Assembly: GCA_029939535.1 (NCBI GenBank) | Contig: JAOZST010000193.1 | Coordinates: forward strand, 1-7,183 | Origin: NBML01 sp029939535 | GTDB taxonomy: Bacteria; Desulfobacterota; Desulfobacteria; Desulfobacterales; Desulfobacteraceae | Length of the DNA: 7,183 nt | Direction of reading: 5' to 3' | Shown: positions 1 to 6,196 of the stretch, one piece after another | How the letters are laid out: each line of letters opens with the position of its first letter | How positions within the stretch are numbered: the first letter of the stretch is position 1 | Program-made: the position numbers and the translations under genes | Notes under the pieces: generated by a model | Database searches by the model: none | What the model was told of the DNA's origin: nothing | The model's input: the letters and a program-made list of their open reading frames with translations, nothing else

Positions 1-706
1 TATCAACGAACGTTTCTACTAAATAAACACCTTGTCCATACCGACACTCCCAGTCTGCAGGCAAACGGCGAAGCACTGTTCCGAGAACATAACTGGCAAG
101 ATTGAAAACATTAACCCATGGTAAAATCAGAAAACGGGTATTATTACATATCAATCCCAGGTTTTGTTCCCGAACATCAGAAGGCCAACCAATCCACTGG
201 TCCCGAGCTTGTGTCTTCCATGCAGCAGCCCCAAAAAGTAAACATCCAAGAATATGACTATCTGATCCAAGAACCAGGTATTTCATATTTTGTCCAACCG
301 GTCGGCTATAGCTCAGATAGTGGAACTCTTTCAATAAATAGTTGAAGGTGTTCTCAAATTTAACAGAATCTCTGACATCTACTATTTTAACAGGCTTTAG
401 TTCTGAAAGTTTACAACAAATAGGGCTTTTGTCTACTTTGACCGGTTTGATTACAGGTCCTCTGCCTGGCCCCGGGCACTGACGTGGAGGCAACGTTATC
501 AAAAAACGAAGTTCAAGCTTGCGTAAAAGTTCGCGACAGGCCATGTCTTTTATTTGGCCGTCAGGACGTCTCCACTCCCAAAGCTTGCACAGTTCACGTG
601 ATAACCGGGATCGATTCCAATCGTGATGCTTTGTTCGCAGATCCTTTATCTGTTGTACTGTTGCTTCAGTTAATAATCGTCCTTGTATTTTTAACGGCCA
701 GTTCAT
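1..706 (-). CDS. DUF4338 / DruA-family protein, N-terminal 235 residues (gene runs off the left edge)
   Basis: Reverse-strand translation from ATG 706-704 stays open for 235 codons to the window edge, so the C-terminus is missing. Seen: an N-terminal region typical of the family (MNWPLKIQGRLL at 1-12, SRLSRELCKLWEW at 33-45, IKDMACRELLRKLE at 52-65, LITLPPRQ at 69-76). A variable Pro/Gly/Lys-rich linker follows (77-108). The core has YSRPVGQNMKYLVLG (133-147), LLFGAAAWKTQARDQWIGW (156-174), NNTRFLILPWV (188-198), LASYVLG (203-209) and YLVETFVD (228-235). These are the hallmarks of DUF4338 (PF14236), whose members include DruA of the Druantia anti-phage system; solitary members are abundant and of unknown biochemical role. 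From memory solitary members are near 290 residues, so roughly the last fifth is absent. The start is fixed by an in-frame TGA upstream and by the family N-terminus; the ribosome site is weak (AAGG only 2 nt away). Defence or mobile-element membership is inference, since no Druantia partner gene or transposase is visible. Confidence 0.87.
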   Translation of the reverse strand, partial: MNWPLKIQGRLLTEATVQQIKDLRTKHHDWNRSRLSRELCKLWEWRRPDGQIKDMACRELLRKLELRFLITLPPRQCPGPGRGPVIKPVKVDKSPICCKLSELKPVKIVDVRDSVKFENTFNYLLKEFHYLSYSRPVGQNMKYLVLGSDSHILGCLLFGAAAWKTQARDQWIGWPSDVREQNLGLICNNTRFLILPWVNVFNLASYVLGTVLRRLPADWECRYGQGVYLVETFVD

Positions 707-711
707 GGCCT
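695..711 (-). other. Small inverted repeat over the DUF4338 start codon
   Basis: GGCCA (696-700) and TGGCC (706-710) are separated by 5 nt and enclose the ATG at 706-704. In the mRNA the short 5-bp stem would tie up the start codon together with the last bases of the only AAGG-like ribosome site. It could dampen translation, but a stem this short can occur by chance. Confidence 0.25.
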
Positions 712-753
712 TGAATATGGCAAATTTTACCTGTTGAGTTCAGGATTTTCTTG

Positions 754-900
754 TTAAAAATCTTTGCTACTTTTTTGTGTTGCACCCAATTTCCTTGGCC
801 CGGTTTTTTTTGGGGCAGGGGCGGGTTTCAACATTCTTGGAAGAATCAGGATGCCTGAAATTAACAGGACTATGACAAGAATTTCACTCACTCCGGTCAA
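754..900 (-). CDS. Small single-pass membrane protein, 48 aa, function unknown
   Basis: The TTG start at 900-898 is preceded by AAGGA with a 7-nt spacer, and the frame ends at TAA 756-754. The protein begins MTGVSEILVIVLLISGILIL, giving one membrane helix at about residues 4-20. A proline- and lysine-rich tail follows (PRMLKPAPAPKKTGPRK, 21-37) and ends in a polar stretch. The opening G-x-S-E-I-L plus a proline after the helix recalls the N-terminus of TatA-type proteins. However, the Phe-Gly hinge and the long amphipathic helix of TatA are missing, so I do not call it TatA. A candidate promoter at 937-967 lies just upstream, and the DUF4338 gene follows after 47 nt with no terminator between them, so the two may share a transcript. 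A longer frame from TTG 948 exists but would start upstream of the predicted transcription start and has no good ribosome site. Real-gene status rests on the SD, promoter and membrane-helix composition. Confidence 0.5.
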   Translation of the reverse strand: MTGVSEILVIVLLISGILILPRMLKPAPAPKKTGPRKLGATQKSSKDF

Positions 901-907
901 GGCATTT

Positions 908-912
908 TCCTT
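908..912 (-). promoter_or_regulatory. Shine-Dalgarno deciding the TTG start at 900
   Basis: AAGGA on the minus strand with a 7-nt spacer to TTG 900. No comparable site precedes the in-frame TTG at 948, so the 48-aa form is preferred over the 64-aa form. Confidence 0.5.
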
Positions 913-936
913 TATTAAAAGGGTTATAAAAATGTT

Positions 937-967
937 TCTATATTTCAAAGATTCAAGGATTTGTCAA
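937..967 (-). promoter_or_regulatory. Candidate sigma70 promoter with inverted repeat over the -35
   Basis: On the minus strand a perfect TTGACA (967-962) is followed after 19 nt by TATAGA (942-937, 4 of 6 consensus bases). The predicted start near 930 lies about 30 nt upstream of the TTG at 900. The -35 box is embedded in an inverted repeat, GGATT-4 nt-AATCC (957-970), which could be a small operator. The 19-nt spacer is longer than ideal, so this is a moderate call. Confidence 0.4.
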
Positions 968-1061
968 TCCTATTCAGGCTTAACGCCAGGGGATGGTATG
1001 GGAAAAGCTGTAGAAGTGTTGGACAAATGATAATCTTGGGGGGTCAAGTCCGATATAAATA
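949..1061. other. Intergenic stretch between the liv terminator and the small membrane-protein gene
   Basis: Apart from the promoter and inverted repeat at 937-970, I see no gene here on either strand. A short palindrome, CTTG-6 nt-CAAG at about 1035-1048 around a G run, has no evident role. Short plus-strand frames crossing this region have no ribosome site and no recognisable protein. Confidence 0.5.
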
Positions 1062-1101
1062 TGCCTATAAAGCCCATATGAGGGTTTGGGCCTTATAGGC
1101 A
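1062..1101 (-). terminator. Hairpin terminator of the liv operon
   Basis: TGCCTATAAAGCCC (1062-1075) pairs with GGGCCTTATAGGCA (1088-1101): a 14-bp stem with one mismatch and a 12-nt loop. On the minus strand it begins 11 nt after the livK stop codon and is followed by TATTTATAT, a T-rich though not pure-T run. Position and stem strength fit an intrinsic terminator for the minus-strand operon. The plus side lacks a T tract, so it is probably one-directional. Confidence 0.7.
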
Positions 1102-1112
1102 AAGGATATGAA

Positions 1113-2309
1113 TTAATGAACTTTTACAGATACAAATTCACCGTTCTTGATTTCCATCTCCTGGTAGGAACCGAAAACTTCACCGATTTCAGAAAATTCT
1201 ACATCTTCAGCACCCACATAGTCAATTTCACCGCCATTGGCCAAAATTTCCAGACCTTTTTTCAACTCCCCTGCAAAAATTTTCTCGCCTGGTGCGTTGG
1301 CAACCTGCATGACATGTTTCTGGATGCTGGCTTTATCAGCTGAATTACCTGCCTGGGCAGCAAGTATTATCAAGGCAGCTGCATCATAGGATGAGCCTCT
1401 GAAAGGACCATCAACTGCAATATTTGCTGCTTTGGCAATATCTTTCCATTTTTTTGTTGCCTGGCTTTCACCCCCTGGCATGGTGCCGAAGGAACCATTC
1501 AAATCCTTGCCAAAATTTTTAGTTAATGAAGAACCAATCATACCATCTGCAAGGATGAAACGACTGAATGCACCCGAGTCCAGAGAAGCCTGGATAATTC
1601 CCTTGCCTCCCTGGTCGATAAAACCGAACACAATCAAATCATTGGCTCCGGAAGCAGATAATGCGCCTACCTCTGCTGAATAGTCAGCTTTGCCGTCTTC
1701 ATGGGAAGAGGTCATTAAAATTTTACCCCCTAATTTTTTATACTCCTTTCCAAAAGATTCGGTTAAGCCTTTGCCATAGTCATTATTGGTATAGGTGATT
1801 GCAACATTTTTAATGCCTTTGCCAAAGGTTATCTGTGCCAGAACCTGTCCTTGTCGTGCATCTGAAGGCGCGGTTCTGAAAAAATATCCATTGTCATCAA
1901 GCTCAGACAAAGCAGCCGAGGTGGCGGATGATGAGATGGTAGTTATCCCATTGGGAGCAGATACTTTGTTTGCCACAGCAGCACTTGTTCCAGAACAGCT
2001 GGGTCCCACAATTGCAACTACTTTTTCGACATTGACAAGCCTTTCCGCAGCTGCAGTTGCAGCTGCTGCATCAATGCAGGTTGAATCACCGCGAACAGCT
2101 TTGATTTTTTTTCCATCCAGAAATATTCCGGAATTTGATGCTTCATTTATAGCAAATTCAGCTGCTGCAGCCATTGGCGGTGTCAGGGACTCAATGGGTC
2201 CGGTAAAGGCTTGCAATACACCGATTTTTATGGTGTCAGCGGCAAATGATACAGCTGCCAGATTCATTACAATAGTCAAAGTTAGAATAATTTTTAAATA
2301 CTTTTTCAT
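1113..2309 (-). CDS. livK: Periplasmic substrate-binding protein of a Liv/HAAT ABC transporter
   Basis: This 398-aa protein belongs to the type I periplasmic binding family (Peripla_BP_6), the solute receptor for the LivHMGF importer encoded just upstream. Seen: a Sec signal peptide with Lys-Lys start, hydrophobic core and probable cleavage after SFA (residue 23). The first-lobe start is IKIGVLQAFTGP (27-38). GDSTC (74-78) and GPSCSG (102-107) carry two cysteines, C78 and C105, spaced much like the disulfide pair of E. coli LivJ. Further motifs are ISSSATSAALS (125-135), FRTAPSDARQG (144-154), NNDYGKGL (175-182) and the C-terminal EIDYVGAEDVEF (361-372). AAGGAG 6 nt before the ATG is the strongest ribosome site in the operon, fitting a receptor needed in excess. 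It starts 13 nt after livM. No lipobox is present, so it should be soluble in the periplasm. The ligand may be a branched-chain amino acid but could be another amide, polar amino acid or aromatic acid, because this family is functionally broad. Confidence 0.93.
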   Translation of the reverse strand: MKKYLKIILTLTIVMNLAAVSFAADTIKIGVLQAFTGPIESLTPPMAAAAEFAINEASNSGIFLDGKKIKAVRGDSTCIDAAAATAAAERLVNVEKVVAIVGPSCSGTSAAVANKVSAPNGITTISSSATSAALSELDDNGYFFRTAPSDARQGQVLAQITFGKGIKNVAITYTNNDYGKGLTESFGKEYKKLGGKILMTSSHEDGKADYSAEVGALSASGANDLIVFGFIDQGGKGIIQASLDSGAFSRFILADGMIGSSLTKNFGKDLNGSFGTMPGGESQATKKWKDIAKAANIAVDGPFRGSSYDAAALIILAAQAGNSADKASIQKHVMQVANAPGEKIFAGELKKGLEILANGGEIDYVGAEDVEFSEIGEVFGSYQEMEIKNGEFVSVKVH

Positions 2310-2322
2310 AGGATTCTCCTTT

Positions 2323-3681
2323 TTAAAGTTTCTTATTGGTTTCAGGCAGTATGCCGTTGGGACTGAACCGCATAACTACCAATAAAACTGCCCCCATAAA
2401 GATTAATCTTATATATTGTGCATTGTTCAATAAATGCTGTCTGATATAATTTTCCTTATCTAAAAAAGATGTGGAAAAGTCTGCCAGCCAGAAACCAACA
2501 GGTTCTGCTTCAATCCAGAGGAACCAGATTAAAAATCCGCCTATTATAGACCCCAGATTGTTACCAGATCCCCCCACAATCACCATAACCCAGATCAAAA
2601 ATGTATATCTCAAAGGAATGTATGAGCCTGGAGTGAATTGACCATTATAAGTTGCCAGCATGGCACCGGATACGCCGGCAATGGCTGAACCGATAATAAA
2701 TATCTGCAAATGTCTTTTTGTAACATCTTTACCCATGGCAGAAGCAGCAATTTCATTATCACGGATAGCTCTGACCATCCTTCCCCAGGGTGAATTTAGG
2801 GCAAGGCTTGCCAGGATAATTATCAGCAGCAACACTGCCAGAAAAAGGCCTGAATAGCAAAGTTTTACCAGTATAATGGATGCATCACTGATATAATTAT
2901 TTAATGCTGCTGCCTGTTCTGAAATCTGCAGCAATTCTAAATTGTCTGCATATAATTTCCCCACCATATCCTTAAACCACCCGGCCTTTTGTAAATCAAG
3001 TTCATAGGGCACAGGCCTTGGTATGGCAGTCACATTTTTTACGCCGCGGCTGAGCCAGTCTTCATTTTTAATGATAGCGATAATTATTTCCGAGATTCCC
3101 AGGGTTGCAATGGCAAGATAGTCTGTACGTAATCCCAGAGAAATTTTTCCAATTAACCAGGCAGCACCGGCTGCAAGCATCCCCCCTGCTATCCATGACA
3201 AAAGTACGGGTAAATCAAGCCCGCCCAGATAACCACTGAAAGCAGGATTTATGGCTTCAATTGACTGGGCTGCATCTCGATAGAAATACCTTGTTACAAA
3301 ATAACCAACCAGGATGATTGCGGTGGTCAAATATTTGTTTTTAAATTTTTTATAAAGAAAAAGACTCAACCCAATGGCAAGAGAAAAGATAAACAGGGCT
3401 GTCAGCATTTTCATACCACCGGCACTTACCGCTTCTTTGATACTTTCCTTTGAAATCAATACGGCACTAAGACCCCCTAAAGCCGTAAATCCCATTATCC
3501 CGACATTAAATAAACCCGCATACCCCCATTGAATATTTACCCCCATTGCCATGATTGCTGAAATTAAACAAAGGTTTAAAATACTAAGGGACAAAGACCA
3601 TGATTGGTAAAATCCAACCATGAGCAGCAAAAAAAACATGGTACCAAAACTGACAAGAACTCGTATGTTGTAATGGCTCAT
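2323..3681 (-). CDS. livM: Liv-type ABC transporter permease, long LivM form
   Basis: An inner-membrane permease of 452 aa (BPD_transp_2 family), one of the two channel subunits. Seen: many hydrophobic helices; the family opening NIQWGYAGLFNVGIMGFTALGG (49-70); LRTDYLAIATLGISEII (184-200); the cytoplasmic coupling segment WGRMVRAIRDNEIAASAMG (299-317), which should dock with the ATPases; a GGSGNNLGSIIGG re-entry motif (370-382); and the terminal RFSPNGILPE (438-447). It is longer than compact LivM proteins. Extra sequence lies at about 78-160 (an added helix pair), 225-270 (a polar loop after PRPVP) and 390-425 (a loop ending IRQHLLNNAQYIRL). The ATG overlaps the livH stop as ATGA and has AAAGG about 9 nt upstream inside livH, which indicates translational coupling. 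livK follows after 13 nt. Confidence 0.93.
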   Translation of the reverse strand: MSHYNIRVLVSFGTMFFLLLMVGFYQSWSLSLSILNLCLISAIMAMGVNIQWGYAGLFNVGIMGFTALGGLSAVLISKESIKEAVSAGGMKMLTALFIFSLAIGLSLFLYKKFKNKYLTTAIILVGYFVTRYFYRDAAQSIEAINPAFSGYLGGLDLPVLLSWIAGGMLAAGAAWLIGKISLGLRTDYLAIATLGISEIIIAIIKNEDWLSRGVKNVTAIPRPVPYELDLQKAGWFKDMVGKLYADNLELLQISEQAAALNNYISDASIILVKLCYSGLFLAVLLLIIILASLALNSPWGRMVRAIRDNEIAASAMGKDVTKRHLQIFIIGSAIAGVSGAMLATYNGQFTPGSYIPLRYTFLIWVMVIVGGSGNNLGSIIGGFLIWFLWIEAEPVGFWLADFSTSFLDKENYIRQHLLNNAQYIRLIFMGAVLLVVMRFSPNGILPETNKKL

Positions 3682-4700
3682 ATGACTTTACCTTTAAAAA
3701 TTCCTGTGGGTTTCAATAGAAGTACAATCACCAGGATTACAAAAGAAACAGCAAATTTATATTCAGTTCCGAGAAATTGTACCAGACCGCTGGGCTGCAG
3801 TATTTCCGGTAAAAGATAGAGTAAAAATTTTTTGTAGGCATAGGTTAACAGCATTTCAGAAAAAGAGATCACAAAACCCCCTACAATTGCTCCCATGGGT
3901 GAACCAATACCCCCTACAATTACAGCAGCAAAACAGGGTAATAACAATTGATGGTAGGAGTTTGCCATGAATCCTTTATCAAGGCCATATAAAACACCGG
4001 CAATTGTTGTCAAAACAGCCACCAGTATCCAGGTAACCCTTACCACCCTGTCGGGATCAATTCCAGACAGCAGTGCCAGATCTTTATTGTCGGAATATGC
4101 ACGCATTGCTTTGCCGGTTTTTGTTTTTTGTAAAAAATAAAATACAAACCCAACCAGCAAAATTGCAATGGTTATGGTTAAAAGCTGGGATGTTTTAATG
4201 GCAAGCCCTTCGGCAAGGCCTGTCATGGATTTGAACTCCCTGGCAGTAATTATAAACCGCGGGCCGTCACTAAAGATATGGTGCTCCGGTCCAAGGATAA
4301 ATCTAACAAGGCCGCCGGTAACAAACATAACACCCACAGATGCCATAACAATGGTGATGGGTTTGCTGTTTTGTTTTCTATAATAATTATATACAAATTT
4401 ATCTACCATCAGCACATAGAGAAGACAGGCAATAACTGCCAGGGGCAGGGCCAAAAGAGCGGTTGGCATAAAGCCCGGTGTTATGTCTGCCTTTTGCAGA
4501 AGCCATGTAATCAAAATAGTGATAACAGTGGCAAAAGCCATGGTATCACCCTGGGCAAAATTAGCAAATCTTAGAATTGCATACACCAGGGTGACTGCAA
4601 GTGCGCCCAGGGCCAGTTGTGATCCATATGACAGGGCCGGTAAAAACACAAAATTGAGAAGTAAAACAATGGAGTTCATAATATCGGTAAGCTCAGGCAT
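3678..4700 (-). CDS. livH: Liv-type ABC transporter permease LivH
   Basis: The second channel subunit, 340 aa, of BPD_transp_2 type. Seen: an N-terminal leader region, then LALGALAVTLVYAILRFANF (29-48) and AQGDTMAF (49-56), the typical LivH start with a conserved N-F-A-x-G-D. A membrane helix follows at about 80-98. ITIVMASVGV (115-124) precedes a helix, and the extracytoplasmic LGPEHH (136-141) follows it. The cytoplasmic coupling segment is KTGKAMRAYSDNKDLALLSG (194-213), and AAVIVGGIGSPMGAIVGG (258-275) and the end LKPTGIFKGKVI (329-340) complete the family pattern. The length is normal for LivH. The ATG directly follows the livF TAG, and the stop overlaps the livM start by 4 nt, so LivF, LivH and LivM are probably translated together. 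I see no defects in the frame. Confidence 0.93.
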   Translation of the reverse strand: MPELTDIMNSIVLLLNFVFLPALSYGSQLALGALAVTLVYAILRFANFAQGDTMAFATVITILITWLLQKADITPGFMPTALLALPLAVIACLLYVLMVDKFVYNYYRKQNSKPITIVMASVGVMFVTGGLVRFILGPEHHIFSDGPRFIITAREFKSMTGLAEGLAIKTSQLLTITIAILLVGFVFYFLQKTKTGKAMRAYSDNKDLALLSGIDPDRVVRVTWILVAVLTTIAGVLYGLDKGFMANSYHQLLLPCFAAVIVGGIGSPMGAIVGGFVISFSEMLLTYAYKKFLLYLLPEILQPSGLVQFLGTEYKFAVSFVILVIVLLLKPTGIFKGKVI

Positions 4701-5408
4701 CTATCCTCCCAGAAAAGATCTGCGTACTTCAGGGTCAGCCAGAAGTTCTTTACCAGTCCCTGTGTGCTCATTACGCCCAGAGACCAGGACAAATCCCCTG
4801 TCTGCAATTTCCAGGGCCTTTCGAGCATTTTGCTCTACCATTAACACGGCCCGGTCTGATTTTTTTATTTGTAAAATATTGCTGAAAATTTCATCCATCA
4901 CCTTGGGTGCCACTCCAGCGGTTGGTTCGTCCAGCAACATGACGGTTGGTTTTGTCATCATGGCCCTTCCAAATGCAGCCTGCTGGCGCTGCCCCCCTGA
5001 TAATTGTCCCACCAGCTGATTCCGCCTGTCGTGCAGGACAGGAAACAAATCATATACTTCAGCCAGGGTCTGTGAAATATCGTCTGTTCTTAAAAAAGCA
5101 CCTATTTCAAGGTTTTCTTCCACAGTCATACTGGGAAAAACATTGTCGGTCTGTGGTACAAAAGCAAGTCCCAAACTTATTCTTTTCTGTACTGACAGGC
5201 TGGATATATCTTTTCCTGCCAGAATTACAGATCCGGAACTTGCCGTAAGCATTCCAAGCAATACTTTCATGGCCGTTGACTTGCCTGCCCCGTTGGGTCC
5301 GACAATAACCGCAAGTTCCCCTTTTTCCACCTCAATGGAGCACTGGTTGAGAATAGGGACACTATTGTCATATGAGGCAACCAGATTTTTACCGGATAAA
5401 TAAGCCAT
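4701..5408 (-). CDS. livF: Liv-type ABC transporter ATPase LivF
   Basis: A cytoplasmic nucleotide-binding subunit of 235 aa, the usual LivF length. It pairs with LivG to drive transport. Seen in order: Walker A GPNGAGKST (37-45), Q-loop glutamine in FVPQTDNVFP (83-92), TVEENLEIGAF (95-105), ABC signature LSGGQ (136-140), Walker B VMLLDEP (156-162) with catalytic E161, D-loop TAGVAP (163-168), and VLMVEQNARKAL (188-199), where the switch position carries Gln, as is normal in LivF. Downstream of the signature it reads AAFGRAMM rather than the commoner L-A-x-A-R-A-L, a mild variant that leaves the ATPase motifs intact. Its ATG overlaps the livG stop as TAATG, and its TAG abuts the livH ATG, so it is translationally coupled on both sides. 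Confidence 0.95.
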   Translation of the reverse strand: MAYLSGKNLVASYDNSVPILNQCSIEVEKGELAVIVGPNGAGKSTAMKVLLGMLTASSGSVILAGKDISSLSVQKRISLGLAFVPQTDNVFPSMTVEENLEIGAFLRTDDISQTLAEVYDLFPVLHDRRNQLVGQLSGGQRQQAAFGRAMMTKPTVMLLDEPTAGVAPKVMDEIFSNILQIKKSDRAVLMVEQNARKALEIADRGFVLVSGRNEHTGTGKELLADPEVRRSFLGG

Positions 5409-6184
5409 TAATCAGCCACCTCCTCTTTAATTCCCTTGCCTAAATATGCATCAATAACCTGGTTGTTGCTCTTTATTTCTTCTGGAGTTCCTGTGGTTAA
5501 AACACTGCCGTTGGTAAGTACAATTACTGGATCACACAGTTTTGAGATAAAATCCATATCATGCTCAATCATACAAAAAGTATACCCATGTTCCGAGTTC
5601 AGTCGTAAAATAGCATCCCCTATCTGGCGTAACAAGGTCCTGTTTACACCGGCTCCCACTTCATCCAGCAGCACTATCTTGGCATCTACCATCATTGTAC
5701 GGGCAAGTTCCAATAATTTTTTCTGCCCTCCGGAAAGCTTGCCTGCCAATTCATTTTTAAGGTGAAATATATTGAGAAATTTGATTACCTCTTCAGCTTT
5801 TTTCTTCAGTATGTTTTCTTGCTTTTGAATTTGTCCGCGCCTGAACCAGGTATTGATAATATTTTCTCCAAGCTGGTTTCCAGGCACCATCATTAAATTT
5901 TCAAACACAGTAAGGGTTGGAAATGGATGGGCAATCTGAAAGGTTCTCAGGAGACCTTTGTGAAATAAATTGTGGGGTTCTAACCCGGTTATATCTTCAT
6001 CCTCAAGATAGATTTTTCCGGATGTTGGTTTGTATAAGCCGGCAATAAGATTGAATAAAGTGGTTTTGCCGGCACCATTGGGACCAATCAAGCCCGTAAT
6101 GGAGCCTTTCTCAATGTGTAAATTTACCCTGTCAACGGCCTTATTACCGCCAAAGTGTTTGGAAATGTTATCAATTCTAATCAT
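5408..6184 (-). CDS. livG: Liv-type ABC transporter ATPase LivG
   Basis: The second nucleotide-binding subunit, 258 aa, a normal LivG length. Seen: Walker A GPNGAGKTT (34-42), Q-loop in TFQIAHPFPTLTVFENLMM (81-99), a LivG-specific insert with NTWFRRGQIQKQEN (111-124), signature LSGGQ (150-154) followed by KKLLELARTMM, Walker B KIVLLDE (169-175), and switch histidine H208 in MIEHDMDFI. After the catalytic Glu it reads VGAGVN instead of the usual P-A-A-G-L/V-N, so the proline is replaced by valine; all catalytic residues are otherwise present. A C-terminal extension GKGIKEEVAD (249-258) is normal for the family. GAAGG lies about 7 nt before the ATG, inside the end of the upstream MBL gene, which ends 12 nt earlier. 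This supports co-transcription with the MBL genes. Confidence 0.95.
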   Translation of the reverse strand: MIRIDNISKHFGGNKAVDRVNLHIEKGSITGLIGPNGAGKTTLFNLIAGLYKPTSGKIYLEDEDITGLEPHNLFHKGLLRTFQIAHPFPTLTVFENLMMVPGNQLGENIINTWFRRGQIQKQENILKKKAEEVIKFLNIFHLKNELAGKLSGGQKKLLELARTMMVDAKIVLLDEVGAGVNRTLLRQIGDAILRLNSEHGYTFCMIEHDMDFISKLCDPVIVLTNGSVLTTGTPEEIKSNNQVIDAYLGKGIKEEVAD

Positions 6185-6196
6185 GTAAATACCTTC

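Noticed and set aside
1..706. A complete Druantia defence system
   Set aside because: Only one DUF4338 protein is visible; none of the helicase or other partner genes is in the window.
118..714. Plus-strand open frames of 75 and 76 codons in the left region
   Set aside because: Shadows of the DUF4338 gene, which is uninterrupted on the minus strand through the same bases.
754..900. TatA or TatB identity for the small protein
   Set aside because: It lacks the Phe-Gly hinge and the amphipathic helix, and no tat genes are nearby.
754..948. Longer 64-aa version of the small membrane protein from TTG 948
   Set aside because: No SD before 948 and the start would lie upstream of the predicted transcription start; TTG 900 has AAGGA at 7 nt.
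764..1343. Plus-strand frames of 88 and 85 codons
   Set aside because: They overlap the small membrane-protein gene, the terminator hairpin and the livK 3' end, with no ribosome site or recognisable domain.
2041..2075. GCAGCTGCAGTTGCAGC-like repeat
   Set aside because: It is the codon-level result of an alanine-rich helix (DAAAATAAAE) in LivK, not a regulatory or mobile repeat.
1795..2385. Plus-strand open frame of 196 codons
   Set aside because: It lies antisense to livK and the end of livM, has no ribosome site, and its composition is what the reverse of an alanine-rich coding region gives.
4483..5019. Plus-strand open frame of 178 codons
   Set aside because: Antisense to the livH start and livF; no family resemblance, and the minus-strand genes there have complete motifs.
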